The notes: generated by a model from the sequence alone, not told the origin. Shown: positions 1-6,001, numbered from the stretch's first letter. The stretch is 6,856 bases of DNA from Actinomycetota bacterium (GCA_003161205.1 PMOU01000629.1:1-6856); one strand, 5' to 3'. Numbers and translations: made by a program.

Positions 1-404
1 TAGTCCGTCGCAGAGCCGTGGATGCGCTCTTGCTGCTCGGCGTCCACCTCTGCCCACGACGGGTGGCTGCGGTCCACTACCACCGGCCGTTCTCTCTCTG
101 GCGTCGGCTCGTGGTACTCGTCGCCGTCATTTTCATCCTCTGGACCGGGCAAGCCGTACTCGTGGCTGATGATCTCCTGAGCCTGGTGACGTGCGGCGCT
201 CAGCCGTGCCGCTTTGGCCAGGTAGCCCTCACCTGGCGGGTCATCGCCAGCGAGCAGCTCAGCCAGTTCGGCGGCTGACAGATGCAGGGCGCACCAGTAC
301 GCGCCCAGGAAGGCATCCAAGTCTTCGACCTGCTCATACCACGGTGGCCCGAACCAGGGCCACAGGAGCTGGCACCACCACGGCAGTTCGTCATAAGGCT
401 TCAT
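1..404 (-). CDS. Trp-rich hypothetical protein, third gene of element operon (3' end cut by window)
   Basis: The frame is open from an ATG at 404 to the left edge, giving 134 codons with no stop, so the C-terminus is missing. It begins MKPYDELPWWCQLLWPWFGP and has a Trp/aromatic-rich first 40 residues. An Ala/Leu-rich helical middle follows (about 42-82), then a strongly acidic stretch (about 88-100, containing PEDENDGDE) and a charged tail. I see no signal peptide or catalytic motif and do not recognise the family. The start lies 2 nt after the stop of the DUF2637 gene, so it is probably translated from the same mRNA; a weak GAGGCGG sits about 9-15 nt upstream. Codon use matches its neighbours. 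Context (inferred) is an accessory gene of an actinomycete integrative element. Confidence 0.7.
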   Translation of the reverse strand, partial: MKPYDELPWWCQLLWPWFGPPWYEQVEDLDAFLGAYWCALHLSAAELAELLAGDDPPGEGYLAKAARLSAARHQAQEIISHEYGLPGPEDENDGDEYHEPTPERERPVVVDRSHPSWAEVDAEQQERIHGSATD

Positions 405-406
405 GC

Positions 407-1012
407 TCACGCCGCCTCGCTTTCGGGCCGGTGGCCGTTGCCGGACGCAGTGACCTGGGTCACGAGCTGGCTCACCCTGCGGCGCGACAGGCCGAATCGC
501 TCCGCCATGGCACGTTGGCTCAATGGCTGCCCGGCGGCGAGCGACGCCGCATACGCTGCGCGAACCGCCTGCTCCACTGTCCCAGGCACCTCCGGCACGT
601 CCGGCCCGCTGAGGGTCGTGTGTGGCGTGCGGGAGCGTCTCACCTGCTGCATGGCGATCTCCACCGAGCCGATGAACGCCACCGCGGGCCAGGCCGAGAT
701 CAGCGCCCCCAGCAGCCCGTATCCCGCCCCGTAGGCGATGTTCGCGCCGATGGTGGCGGCTATGCCGAGCCACAGCATCAGCCGGGCCAGCGGTGGCGCG
801 TCGCGGTCGTTGCGGGCCTCGTGCAGTAGGACGAGCGAGGCGGCCAGGATCAGGCCGTCCACGCTCAGCGGCAGCAGCCGGGCCGCGGTGCCGTCCTGGC
901 CGTGCGCCCGGCCCAGCCCGTAGATGTGGGAGTAGCTGACCACCGCCGCGAAGCCGGCCACGGCGCAGACCACGGCCGCGGTCGTGAAGCGGATCACCCG
1001 GTCCCCGCTCAC
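407..1012 (-). CDS. DUF2637-type membrane protein with C-terminal helix-turn-helix
   Basis: The 201-aa protein has about four hydrophobic segments (roughly residues 9-30, 44-64, 77-95 and 97-120). A linker rich in Pro, Thr and Gly follows, then a C-terminal helix-turn-helix of the kind PLSQRAMAERFGLSRRRVSQ (about 163-182). The membrane part, with SYSHIYGLGRAHGQDG followed by LLPLSVDGLILAAS, is what I know from DUF2637 proteins of actinomycete plasmids and integrative elements, some called Spd/transfer-associated. The molecular role is not established. The GTG start shares GTGA with the stop of the upstream 109-aa gene, which implies translational coupling. The membrane-plus-DNA-binding layout suggests a membrane-tethered regulator or a protein that brings element DNA to the envelope, as an inference. 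Family confidence is good; function is uncertain. Confidence 0.85.
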   Translation of the reverse strand: MSGDRVIRFTTAAVVCAVAGFAAVVSYSHIYGLGRAHGQDGTAARLLPLSVDGLILAASLVLLHEARNDRDAPPLARLMLWLGIAATIGANIAYGAGYGLLGALISAWPAVAFIGSVEIAMQQVRRSRTPHTTLSGPDVPEVPGTVEQAVRAAYAASLAAGQPLSQRAMAERFGLSRRRVSQLVTQVTASGNGHRPESEAA

Positions 1013-1338
1013 CGGCTCGCCCCGTGCCGTGCCGCCGCCAATGGGCTGCTCAAGGCGGATCGCGGCCGGGTCTCCGAGCCGTCCCGGAAACAGCAGGGAT
1101 AGTAGAGATTACGGCTGGCGGTGCCGCGCAGTGCGCGCCGGCCGTCGCGCAGCACGGTTAGGTCGCGGACCTCGATGCACACGTACCATTGGTCTGGGCC
1201 GCACTGTTCTACGATGGTTCCTGGCAGCCACGGCCACCGCTCACGGTCGCCCTGCTCCTCGGGCTTCGAGCGCGGGTAGCGGACCTCGACCGGGCTCTCA
1301 TCAGGGAACTTGCCGTCGTTGTCCTCGTCCTCGTACAT
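1009..1338 (-). CDS. 109-aa acidic hypothetical protein, first gene of element operon
   Basis: The protein starts MYEDEDNDGKFPDESPVEVR. The core carries DRERWPWLPGTIVEQCGPDQ and WYVCIEVRDLTVL, then NLYYPCCFRD. I recognise this WPWLPG...QCGPD.W.VC.E.R pattern from small hypothetical proteins encoded on Streptomyces-type integrative elements and plasmids; no activity is known to me. The start at 1338 is preferred over an in-frame ATG at 1368 because AAGGAG (1344-1349 on the complement) sits 5 nt before it. The Cys pairs (QCG, YVC, PCC) could bind metal or be structural. It is the promoter-proximal gene of the three-gene minus-strand operon and overlaps the DUF2637 start by 4 nt. Its 5' end and leader recur at 4244-4336. 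Confidence 0.82.
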   Translation of the reverse strand: MYEDEDNDGKFPDESPVEVRYPRSKPEEQGDRERWPWLPGTIVEQCGPDQWYVCIEVRDLTVLRDGRRALRGTASRNLYYPCCFRDGSETRPRSALSSPLAAARHGASR

Positions 1339-1343
1339 GCCGA

Positions 1344-1349
1344 CTCCTT
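1344..1349 (-). promoter_or_regulatory. Ribosome binding site deciding the 1338 start
   Basis: AAGGAG on the minus strand, 5 nt before the ATG at 1338, is a near-ideal Shine-Dalgarno sequence. It is the reason for choosing this start over the upstream in-frame ATG at 1368, which lies in the leader. Confidence 0.75.
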
Positions 1350-1376
1350 CTGGGAGCCAGGTCGACAATGTGTGTC

Positions 1377-1382
1377 ATTATC
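1377..1382 (-). promoter_or_regulatory. Putative -10 box of the element operon
   Basis: GATAAT on the minus strand lies 38 nt upstream of the 109-aa start and would give a leader of about 30 nt. The equivalent place in copy 2 of the repeat reads GATAAC. I find no good -35 hexamer at 16-18 nt spacing, so activator dependence or a mis-call is possible. Confidence 0.35.
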
Positions 1383-1483
1383 GTTTGCACCGTGGACCTT
1401 GATGGCATTTGCAGATACGGCTGTTGAGCTGGGAAAACAGTCAGTGGCTAACGATTCTTCCTGTGAGTGGCGACTGGCGCGGC

Positions 1484-1489
1484 TATTGT
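1484..1489 (+). promoter_or_regulatory. Putative -10 box for leaderless DUF4160 mRNA
   Basis: TATTGT fits the TAnnnT pattern and ends 6 nt before the ATG at 1496, where no ribosome binding site is visible. That spacing is expected of leaderless transcripts, which are common in actinobacteria. The -35 is not convincing. Confidence 0.35.
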
Positions 1490-1495
1490 CGGGCC

Positions 1496-1759
1496 ATGCC
1501 GCGTGTCAGCGCGTTCTACGGGGTGGTGATCTACATGTACTGGAACGAGCGTGATCACCCGGTAGCCCATTTCCACGCCTATCATGCAGGCCGCCGTGCC
1601 TCAGTCTCGGCGGACGGGGAGGTGCTGGCCGGCAGCCTGGAGCCCAGGGCTCTCCAGTTCGTCCGGGAATGGGCTGTCCTCCGGCGTGGTGAGATCCTGG
1701 CGAACTGGGAGCGCGCCCGGCGGAACGAGCCCCTGCTCGGCATCGACCCGCTGGCGTAG
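1496..1759 (+). CDS. DUF4160 family protein
   Basis: This is an 87-aa protein starting MPRVSAFYGVVIYMYWNERD. It carries the family signature HPVAHFHAYH (about residues 21-30, the usual form being H.PPHFHA.Y), then strand-like GRRASVSADGEVLAGSLEPR and a helical tail with LANWERARRNEPL. Length and motif order match DUF4160 in full. The start at MPRVS is chosen because family members begin MP.I/V..FYG; the longer frame from 1409 adds unrelated residues. It is followed after 1 nt by a DUF2442 gene, a pairing I know from many bacteria and which is sometimes listed as toxin-antitoxin-like. No biochemical activity is established to my knowledge. The His cluster could bind metal or nucleic acid (inference). 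Confidence 0.85.
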   Translation: MPRVSAFYGVVIYMYWNERDHPVAHFHAYHAGRRASVSADGEVLAGSLEPRALQFVREWAVLRRGEILANWERARRNEPLLGIDPLA

Positions 1760-1760
1760 C

Positions 1761-2039
1761 ATGAAGATCGTGGAGGAGAACTACCTGCCGGTTGTCGTGG
1801 GTGTCGCCGTGGTCGGTGACCGCGTGCTGCGCCTTCTCTTCAGCGACGGTACGGCTGGGGATGTCGACTTCTCCGCTGAACGGTGGACGGGAGTTCTTTC
1901 GCCGCTGAACGACCCCGCCTACTTCTCCGAGGTCACGGTCGACCCCGAAGCTGGAACCATTGTCTGGCCTGGCGGCATCGACTTGGCTCCCGAGCCGCTC
2001 TACGAGCAGGCCAAGGCCCACCCGCTCCTTGCCGCCTGA
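1761..2039 (+). CDS. DUF2442 family protein
   Basis: The 92-aa protein starts MKIVEENYLPVVVGVAVVGD and is a small beta-rich domain. It shows the DUF2442 features LRLLFSDGTAGDVDFS (about 23-38), LNDPAYFSEVTVD (about 49-61) and the closing TIVWPGGIDLAPEPLYE (about 66-82). It begins 1 nt after the DUF4160 stop, without a clear ribosome binding site, so it is probably translationally coupled. DUF2442 domains occur alone beside DUF4160 genes and, in some proteins, fused to a helix-turn-helix, which supports an antitoxin/regulatory role by analogy. It is complete and convergent with the 670-aa gene. Confidence 0.85.
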   Translation: MKIVEENYLPVVVGVAVVGDRVLRLLFSDGTAGDVDFSAERWTGVLSPLNDPAYFSEVTVDPEAGTIVWPGGIDLAPEPLYEQAKAHPLLAA

Positions 2040-2098
2040 CGCGCCTGCGTGTTATCGCTCTTGGCGGCTGACGATTCCACAGAGCCAGATCCGTGGCA

Positions 2099-4111
2099 TC
2101 AGCGAACACGGCGTTTCGGCCGCCGGGGATCCCGCGCGGAGGCGTTCCGGGCGGCGCGCAGCCTGGGCGGCGCGCTGAGGATCGGCTCGGCGACCAGGAC
2201 CCGGAAGTCTTCTAGCGTTCCGCGTGCCGGATAGCCGGAGTCGCACACGGCGCGGACCACATCGACCCGCTGGGGGCGTGGCAACTCTTCGAGCTGTGCC
2301 CGCACCGCATCCGGACCCCCGATCTCCAGTAGTTCCAGGATACTCCCGGCCATCAGCCACGCGGCTTCCTCCGCGCTTACCTCATCGGGGTCGCGATCCC
2401 GTTCCTGCACGAGCAGGGCAACCGGGCCCAGTTCCGGGTCGCGCAGCAGGCTGACCAGCAGTTCGTCTCCCTCCGGTATACCGCCGGCGAGGACGTTCAG
2501 CATCGCGGCCTTCCGGCAGAGGAACGGGCAGTCGCGGATCGCCCGGACGAGCGGATCCAGCGAGCTGCCGCGGGCGGCCCGCCAGATTGAGATCTCCTCC
2601 GCTGCGGTCGCTGGCGTGTAATGCTCGGCCACCGTGCCGAGCAACTCGGCTGGCGAGGCGCTCGCGAGTTCACCCACGAGCCCCGCCTCCCTGCCTTCCG
2701 CCAGCATGCGCTGCCGCATCGCGCGGGCGCCGAGCGGTGTAAGGCTCACCAGGCGCCCCGCTGCCGCCAACTGCTCCCGCAGGGCGGCGGCCCGCTCACC
2801 GGTGAACGGCACTACGGCGCCGGGTGGCATCGTGACACCCTCGTCCAGGTCTTCAGAGAACACCCCGCTGGCCAGGTCATGAACCGAGGCCACCGCGCCG
2901 AGAGCTTCGAATGCGTCGAAGATATGCTCCAGGTCGTTATCAACGCGCCCCCGCAGACCAATCTGCGCGATCGGGCTGAGGGAGTCCACCTCGAAGTGAG
3001 CCCGGACCGAGTCCCAGACCGACTCCGCGAGCCGGGCCACCGGAACCGGCTCTTCCATGCTGTAGATCGTGGCCAGCACGTCGGGCACTATCACGTCGTA
3101 GAGAAGCCGTAGCGGCGAGGGCGGCTCATCCGTCCAAAGTGGACGGCAGACGGCGTCGCCGAGATCAAACGCCGCCTCGAACGCGCGCTGCCAGAGGGCA
3201 TCCGCGTCGGCGAGCACCGGCCGTGCCTTTGCCACTGGCACCAGACGCGGGCCCTGCCGGCGGACCAGACGTGCCTTCTTCGCCCAGTTCACGATCAGGT
3301 CCAGGCCCGGGAGATCGGGGGCGCTGCGGAAGGCCAGGCCCTCATCCCCGGTTCCGAGCAGCGATATCAGCTCCCTGGCGTCCGCGGGCCTGATGTTCCC
3401 GGCCGCTGTGAGCGTGCGGCCCTTCGGCCCCAGCCAATCAGCGAAAGCACGCAACTGGCCGAGGACCTTACTGCATCCGGCCGCCGCGGTGAGCTCCTCC
3501 GGGGGCGGGAGCTTCACCGGCAGCTGAGCGAATTTCCGCTCCTGGGCCGGTGACGGGCGGCCGAACTGCCGCTCCAGCACACGCCCCAGCAGGCCCTCGT
3601 CAAGCACTACCCGGCCTGCCTGGACATCGTTCAGGAAACCGGCCAGCGCCGCGGGATCACCGATGTCCACGCCCTGGGCCTGGGCGGCCATCGCCACCGT
3701 TTTCGCCATCCCGTACCGTTGCTGGTCGCCGATCGCGTCGGCGAACTCCCTCGCGGCGGCGTCGATGGCGGACTCGTTCTCCTCGGCGGCGGCGCCCCGC
3801 GGATCGCGCAGCCCGTGAGCGTCGAGGTAACGCAGCAGGGACCGCAGCGTCTCCGGCGCGTCCAGCAGGTCTCCCTCAGGTGCGGTCACCTTTTCCGGGA
3901 TCCACTCCAGCAGCGCCCGGCGCACGTGCGCCGGGGTCCAGAAACCCAGCCGCCCGTCCGAGCTGAAGTGCCGCGAATCCAGCAGGGCTCCGGCCAGCGG
4001 GAGCGACATTACCAGGCCGTTCGCCCCGGCCCAGGCCTCAACCCGCCTGAGCAGCAGGTCACGGGCACCAAGGTAGGTATCGGATTCCTCGATCTCGTAA
4101 TATGTGCGCAC
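2099..4111 (-). CDS. 670-aa multidomain hypothetical protein with winged-helix-like segments and alpha-helical C-terminus
   Basis: Translation from a GTG at 4111 begins MRTYYEIEESDTYLGARDLL. Visible parts are: an N-terminal helical region (1-200); a DWLGPKGRTLTAAGNI and PADARELISLLGTGDE module (about 225-256); a segment passing through NWAKKARLVRRQGPRLVPVA (about 275-294); a second winged-helix-like part (about 337-410) closed by VSLTPLGARAMRQRML (455-470); and a helical tail (480-650) with AAWLMAGSILELLEIGGPDA, resembling HEAT-like ends of actinomycete hypothetical proteins. I recall the WLG..R.LT..GN..ADAR module from actinomycete proteins that can also carry a pRiA4b ORF-3 domain, which is absent here. 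I see no Walker motif, nuclease motif or membrane segment. Its start is 9 nt after the stop of the broken small gene at 4121-4289, implying a former two-gene operon. Function unknown. Confidence 0.85.
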   Translation of the reverse strand: MRTYYEIEESDTYLGARDLLLRRVEAWAGANGLVMSLPLAGALLDSRHFSSDGRLGFWTPAHVRRALLEWIPEKVTAPEGDLLDAPETLRSLLRYLDAHGLRDPRGAAAEENESAIDAAAREFADAIGDQQRYGMAKTVAMAAQAQGVDIGDPAALAGFLNDVQAGRVVLDEGLLGRVLERQFGRPSPAQERKFAQLPVKLPPPEELTAAAGCSKVLGQLRAFADWLGPKGRTLTAAGNIRPADARELISLLGTGDEGLAFRSAPDLPGLDLIVNWAKKARLVRRQGPRLVPVAKARPVLADADALWQRAFEAAFDLGDAVCRPLWTDEPPSPLRLLYDVIVPDVLATIYSMEEPVPVARLAESVWDSVRAHFEVDSLSPIAQIGLRGRVDNDLEHIFDAFEALGAVASVHDLASGVFSEDLDEGVTMPPGAVVPFTGERAAALREQLAAAGRLVSLTPLGARAMRQRMLAEGREAGLVGELASASPAELLGTVAEHYTPATAAEEISIWRAARGSSLDPLVRAIRDCPFLCRKAAMLNVLAGGIPEGDELLVSLLRDPELGPVALLVQERDRDPDEVSAEEAAWLMAGSILELLEIGGPDAVRAQLEELPRPQRVDVVRAVCDSGYPARGTLEDFRVLVAEPILSAPPRLRAARNASARDPRRPKRRVR

Positions 4112-4120
4112 CGCTCAACC

Positions 4121-4289
4121 CTAGCCACCGGGGTAGTTCCCCAGCGCCGTGTACCACAGATGCCCGGCGGCGCCTGCCAGGAGATCGCCCGGACCAGCCT
4201 GCTGAGCCGTAGCTCGTTCGCCAGCCAGTCGGCGCCTTCGGGGCCGGGCTCTCGCCAGGGAACCCGCCGTCGTTGTCCTCGTTGTGCAT
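4121..4289 (-). pseudogene. Frameshifted small gene, related at its N-terminus to the 109-aa protein
   Basis: An ATG at 4289 starts MHNEDNDGGFPGESPAP, matching the EDNDG.FP.ES start of the 109-aa protein. Coding character then moves to a second frame (EGADWLANELRLSRLVRAIS, about 4238-4179) and to a third (GAAGHLWYTALGNYPGG then TAG at 4121-4123). Each piece looks protein-like, and the frame order is consistent with two separate 1-nt losses, one near the GCCCCG run and one near the GGCGCCGCC run. Read without correction, the start frame runs to 4059, into the 670-aa gene. The ribosome binding site is also poor compared with copy 1. It is probably a decayed first gene of the 670-aa operon; sequencing error is the main alternative. 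Confidence 0.5.
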
Positions 4290-4336
4290 GACCTTGCTTC
4301 ACTTCCGGAGCCAGGTGGACAACCTGCGTGGTTATC
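4244..4336 (-). repeat. Leader/5'-coding repeat, copy 2
   Basis: This is the second copy of the block at 1290-1382, read on the minus strand: GATAAC box, leader with TTGTCCACCTGGCTCC, ATG at 4289 and about 15 codons. It lacks one codon and the AAGGAG of copy 1. It sits between the divergent 670-aa and 405-aa genes. Confidence 0.7.
4331..4336 (-). promoter_or_regulatory. Putative -10 box upstream of the broken gene and the 670-aa gene
   Basis: GATAAC on the minus strand occupies the same place as GATAAT in copy 1 of the leader repeat. If active, it would transcribe the remnant at 4289-4121 and then the 670-aa gene. No clear -35 is seen. Confidence 0.3.
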
Positions 4337-4404
4337 CCTCCGGTCTGCTGATCGGACCCGTCCGCTTTGAGCGCTAACCGGACACAGAGCAGGGAACGCG
4401 TCGG

Positions 4405-4410
4405 TAGGCT
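4405..4410 (+). promoter_or_regulatory. Putative -10 box for leaderless 405-aa gene
   Basis: TAGGCT (TAnnnT) ends 7 nt before the GTG at 4418. There is no good Shine-Dalgarno sequence before either candidate GTG, so a leaderless transcript is plausible. It supports starting at 4418 rather than at 4367. Confidence 0.3.
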
Positions 4411-4417
4411 GCTGCGT

Positions 4418-5635
4418 GTGTCACCGGTGTCCCGTGGACGTAAGCCCAAGAAGTCTCAGAAGAAGCGGAAGCCACATGCCGCGGTTCCGCGCGATGTCGC
4501 CCGCACGCCATCGAAGATGATGCCCGCCGGGCTCGCGGACCTGGCCACGCGGGATCCCACCGACTGGTGGGAGGCGTCGCACGATCACGTGATCGGGCAT
4601 TCCGCGGCGCTGCGTGACGAGCCTGGGTCACTGGAGCTCGAGCAGGCGACCGCCGAACTGATCGGCGGCGAGCTCCATGCCGCCCTGGGCCGGGAGAAGA
4701 TGGGTTTCAATATGGGCGGCTGGGCCACGCAACTCGTAGACCGGGCCGCGGGCCGGGTTCGGCGGGATCACGACCTAGACGCGTTGTGGCTGATACACGG
4801 CGTGGCGGCGATCGGTTCTTACGGGCTTAGCGACTACGCGGCCGAGCGGGCGGCGAAGGTGGCCGCTTCCCTGCCCTCCGCGCAGCCAGACTGGCTCGGT
4901 GCCGTACCAGCGGTGACTGGTGGCATCCAGGTGATCCGGGACTCCTATGGCACGCGCCTTGGCATCATCGCCGGATTCAGCTATCCAGGCCGGGCAGAAC
5001 CGGTCACGTGGCTGCTGGACATCGATGGGGGTGGCTTCATCACCATCGCAGGGGCCAGGACGTTCGGTTCGCCGGACGAGGCCGCCGAGGCATGGCGCGC
5101 GGTGGTGGGGCAGAGCGCAGACTCGGCTGTGCCGAGTGCGGTCGATGCCGACGCGCTCATGTTCCTGGCTGCGTGTGTGCAGTCGGATCAGTTCGTCGGG
5201 GGTCGCGAATCGCGTTCCCGGATGGACAACTGGTACCGGGCCTACCGACGGCTGGATGACATCGTAAAGGCGCTGTCAGAGCGTGGCATGGAGCTGCCCT
5301 GGGAGCGCACGCGAACCCCGCGGACTCAGCCCGTCAATCCGGCGCCCATGGTCGGTGAGTTTACCGCCTGGTACACCGGCAGGCGCGGTCAGGCGCCGGA
5401 TGCCGAGATCGTCGAAGAGGTCGCGGGAGAGTGGCTCGACTGCGTCGTGCCCGGTACAGAGCGGCTGATCTCACCGACCAGGACAACGCTCTTCCGCGCT
5501 TTGATCGGAGACTGGCGCAAGCCGTACGCCACCCCCGGGGTGGACCTGCTCACGGAATGGGTCCGCTGGCTCGGGGAGGAGTCCGGGCTGCCGGAGGCAC
5601 TGATCGAGCAGGCTCTGGGAGGCGACCATGGATGA
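4418..5635 (+). CDS. 405-aa hypothetical protein with basic N-terminal tail
   Basis: A start at GTG 4418 gives MSPVSRGRKPKKSQKKRKPH, a tail dense in Lys/Arg that could contact nucleic acid. GTG 4427 (MSRGRKPKK) is an equally reasonable start; the longer frame from 4367 has no support. A helical body follows with DWWEASHDHVIGHSAAL (about 49-65) and GFNMGGWATQLVDRAAG (about 96-112). Next is a beta-containing middle (about 168-215; RLGIIAGFSYPG, TWLLDIDGGGFITIAGA), then a helical end with GEFTAWYTGRRGQAPDAEIV, EWLDCVVPGTERLISPTR and FRALIGDWRK (about 313-368). I have seen similar C-terminal patterns in actinomycete hypothetical proteins but cannot name a family or activity. It is divergent from the 670-aa gene. 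The last 8 nt overlap the next start. Confidence 0.82.
   Translation: MSPVSRGRKPKKSQKKRKPHAAVPRDVARTPSKMMPAGLADLATRDPTDWWEASHDHVIGHSAALRDEPGSLELEQATAELIGGELHAALGREKMGFNMGGWATQLVDRAAGRVRRDHDLDALWLIHGVAAIGSYGLSDYAAERAAKVAASLPSAQPDWLGAVPAVTGGIQVIRDSYGTRLGIIAGFSYPGRAEPVTWLLDIDGGGFITIAGARTFGSPDEAAEAWRAVVGQSADSAVPSAVDADALMFLAACVQSDQFVGGRESRSRMDNWYRAYRRLDDIVKALSERGMELPWERTRTPRTQPVNPAPMVGEFTAWYTGRRGQAPDAEIVEEVAGEWLDCVVPGTERLISPTRTTLFRALIGDWRKPYATPGVDLLTEWVRWLGEESGLPEALIEQALGGDHG
5617..5622 (+). promoter_or_regulatory. Ribosome binding site of the gene remnant at 5628
   Basis: GGGAGG lies 5 nt before the ATG at 5628, inside the end of the 405-aa gene. Its quality argues that 5628 is a genuine ancestral start even though the reading frame behind it looks broken. 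Confidence 0.6.
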
Positions 5636-5987
5636 TCTGCCGCACATTCTCGTGCGCAGTTCCGTACTCAAGCGCCAGCTGTCGACTTGGGGCGCGACGG
5701 CACAACCAGACGGCTCGAGGCCCGGTAACACCCCCCCGACGTACCCGGTGTGCGGTCAGTCGGCCCAGGTGTCCGGCATGCCGAGTTGCTCGCAGAGCCA
5801 GACGGCGAGGCCCGTCGGGTTGTGCACGAGGACCCGCGCATCCCTGTACGCCCCCAGGGAGGCAGCCCTCACCGACGGCCTGTTCAGTAAGACAGGCTTC
5901 ACCGATGATCTGGCAGCCGAAGCGGCCGCCAGCGGAGGCAGGATTCTCCTTCTCACCTTGGACGAACTCTACGGCCAGTCGTCATAA
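5628..5987 (+). pseudogene. Chimeric/truncated gene: short N-terminus joined to a DUF234-like ATPase tail
   Basis: The 119-codon frame starts with a good ribosome binding site and overlaps the 405-aa gene by 8 nt. Residues 1-22 (MDDLPHILVRSSVLKRQLST, then WG) look natural. Residues about 23-79 are a low-quality Pro/Ser/Thr/Gln/Cys-rich stretch with none of the codon bias of neighbours, and include a C7 run at 5731-5737. Residues about 80-119 (GLFSKTGFTDDLAAEAAASG, then GRILLLTLDELYG) resemble the C-terminal end of AAA ATPases with a DUF234/nuclease-like domain, proteins normally several times longer. The ATPase core is absent. The best reading is deletion/recombination debris that happens to remain in frame. 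A short expressed protein cannot be excluded. Confidence 0.55.
5756..5860 (-). pseudogene. Possible antisense C-terminal gene fragment
   Basis: On the minus strand, within the poor middle of the 5628-5987 frame, the translation SLGAYRDARVLVHNPTGLAV followed by WLCEQLGMPDTWAD and a TGA at 5758-5756 reads like the end of a real protein. Upstream of about 5860 this frame merely mirrors the DUF234-like tail on the other strand, so the fragment appears cut at a junction near 5860-5866. I do not know the family. The judgement rests only on how protein-like the peptide looks. Confidence 0.35.
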
Positions 5988-5988
5988 C

Positions 5989-6001
5989 CAGGGCAGCCCT
6001 G
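5989..6001 (+). terminator. Short palindrome just after the 5987 stop
   Basis: CAGGGCAGCCCTG is a perfect inverted repeat (6-bp arms around one A, or a 5-bp stem with a 3-nt loop) starting 2 nt after the TAA at 5985-5987. It has no T tract, so it may be a weak terminator, a mRNA 3' hairpin or an operator. Confidence 0.3.

Larger units (their letters stand above)
1290..1382 (-). repeat. Leader/5'-coding repeat, copy 1
   Basis: Read on the minus strand this block holds a GATAAT box, a leader containing TTGTCGACCTGGCTCC, the ribosome binding site and the first ~16 codons of the 109-aa gene. Copy 2 (4244-4336) shares TTGTC-ACCTGGCTCC, GAGGACAACGACGG and the codons for FP-ESP, with a few substitutions and small indels. 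Similarity stops abruptly inside the coding region, after which the two genes are unrelated. This is seen directly by comparing the two segments. Confidence 0.75.

Noticed and set aside
1421..1440. CTGTT ... AACAG inverted repeat in the divergent promoter region upstream of DUF4160.
   Set aside because: The 5-bp arms with a 10-nt gap are expected by chance and do not align with a promoter box.
2031..2068. GCCGCC ... GGCGGC inverted repeat between the convergent DUF2442 and 670-aa genes as a terminator.
   Set aside because: The loop is about 26 nt, only six pairs form, there is no T tract, and part lies in the DUF2442 coding end; too weak to call.
2621..3112. Long plus-strand open frame opposite the 670-aa gene.
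   Set aside because: It is a mirror of high-GC codon bias in the real minus-strand gene, with no start signal or motif.
4059..4289. Uncorrected 76-codon frame from the ATG at 4289 as an intact gene.
   Set aside because: Beyond about residue 17 its codon use and peptide quality collapse, it overlaps the start of the 670-aa gene by about 50 nt, and better peptides appear in the other frames.
4313..4321. On the minus strand TTGTCCACC in the copy 2 leader is close to a DnaA box (TTGTCCACA).
   Set aside because: There is a single copy with a mismatch, copy 1 reads TTGTCGACC, and no AT-rich region or cluster is present, so it is not evidence for an origin.
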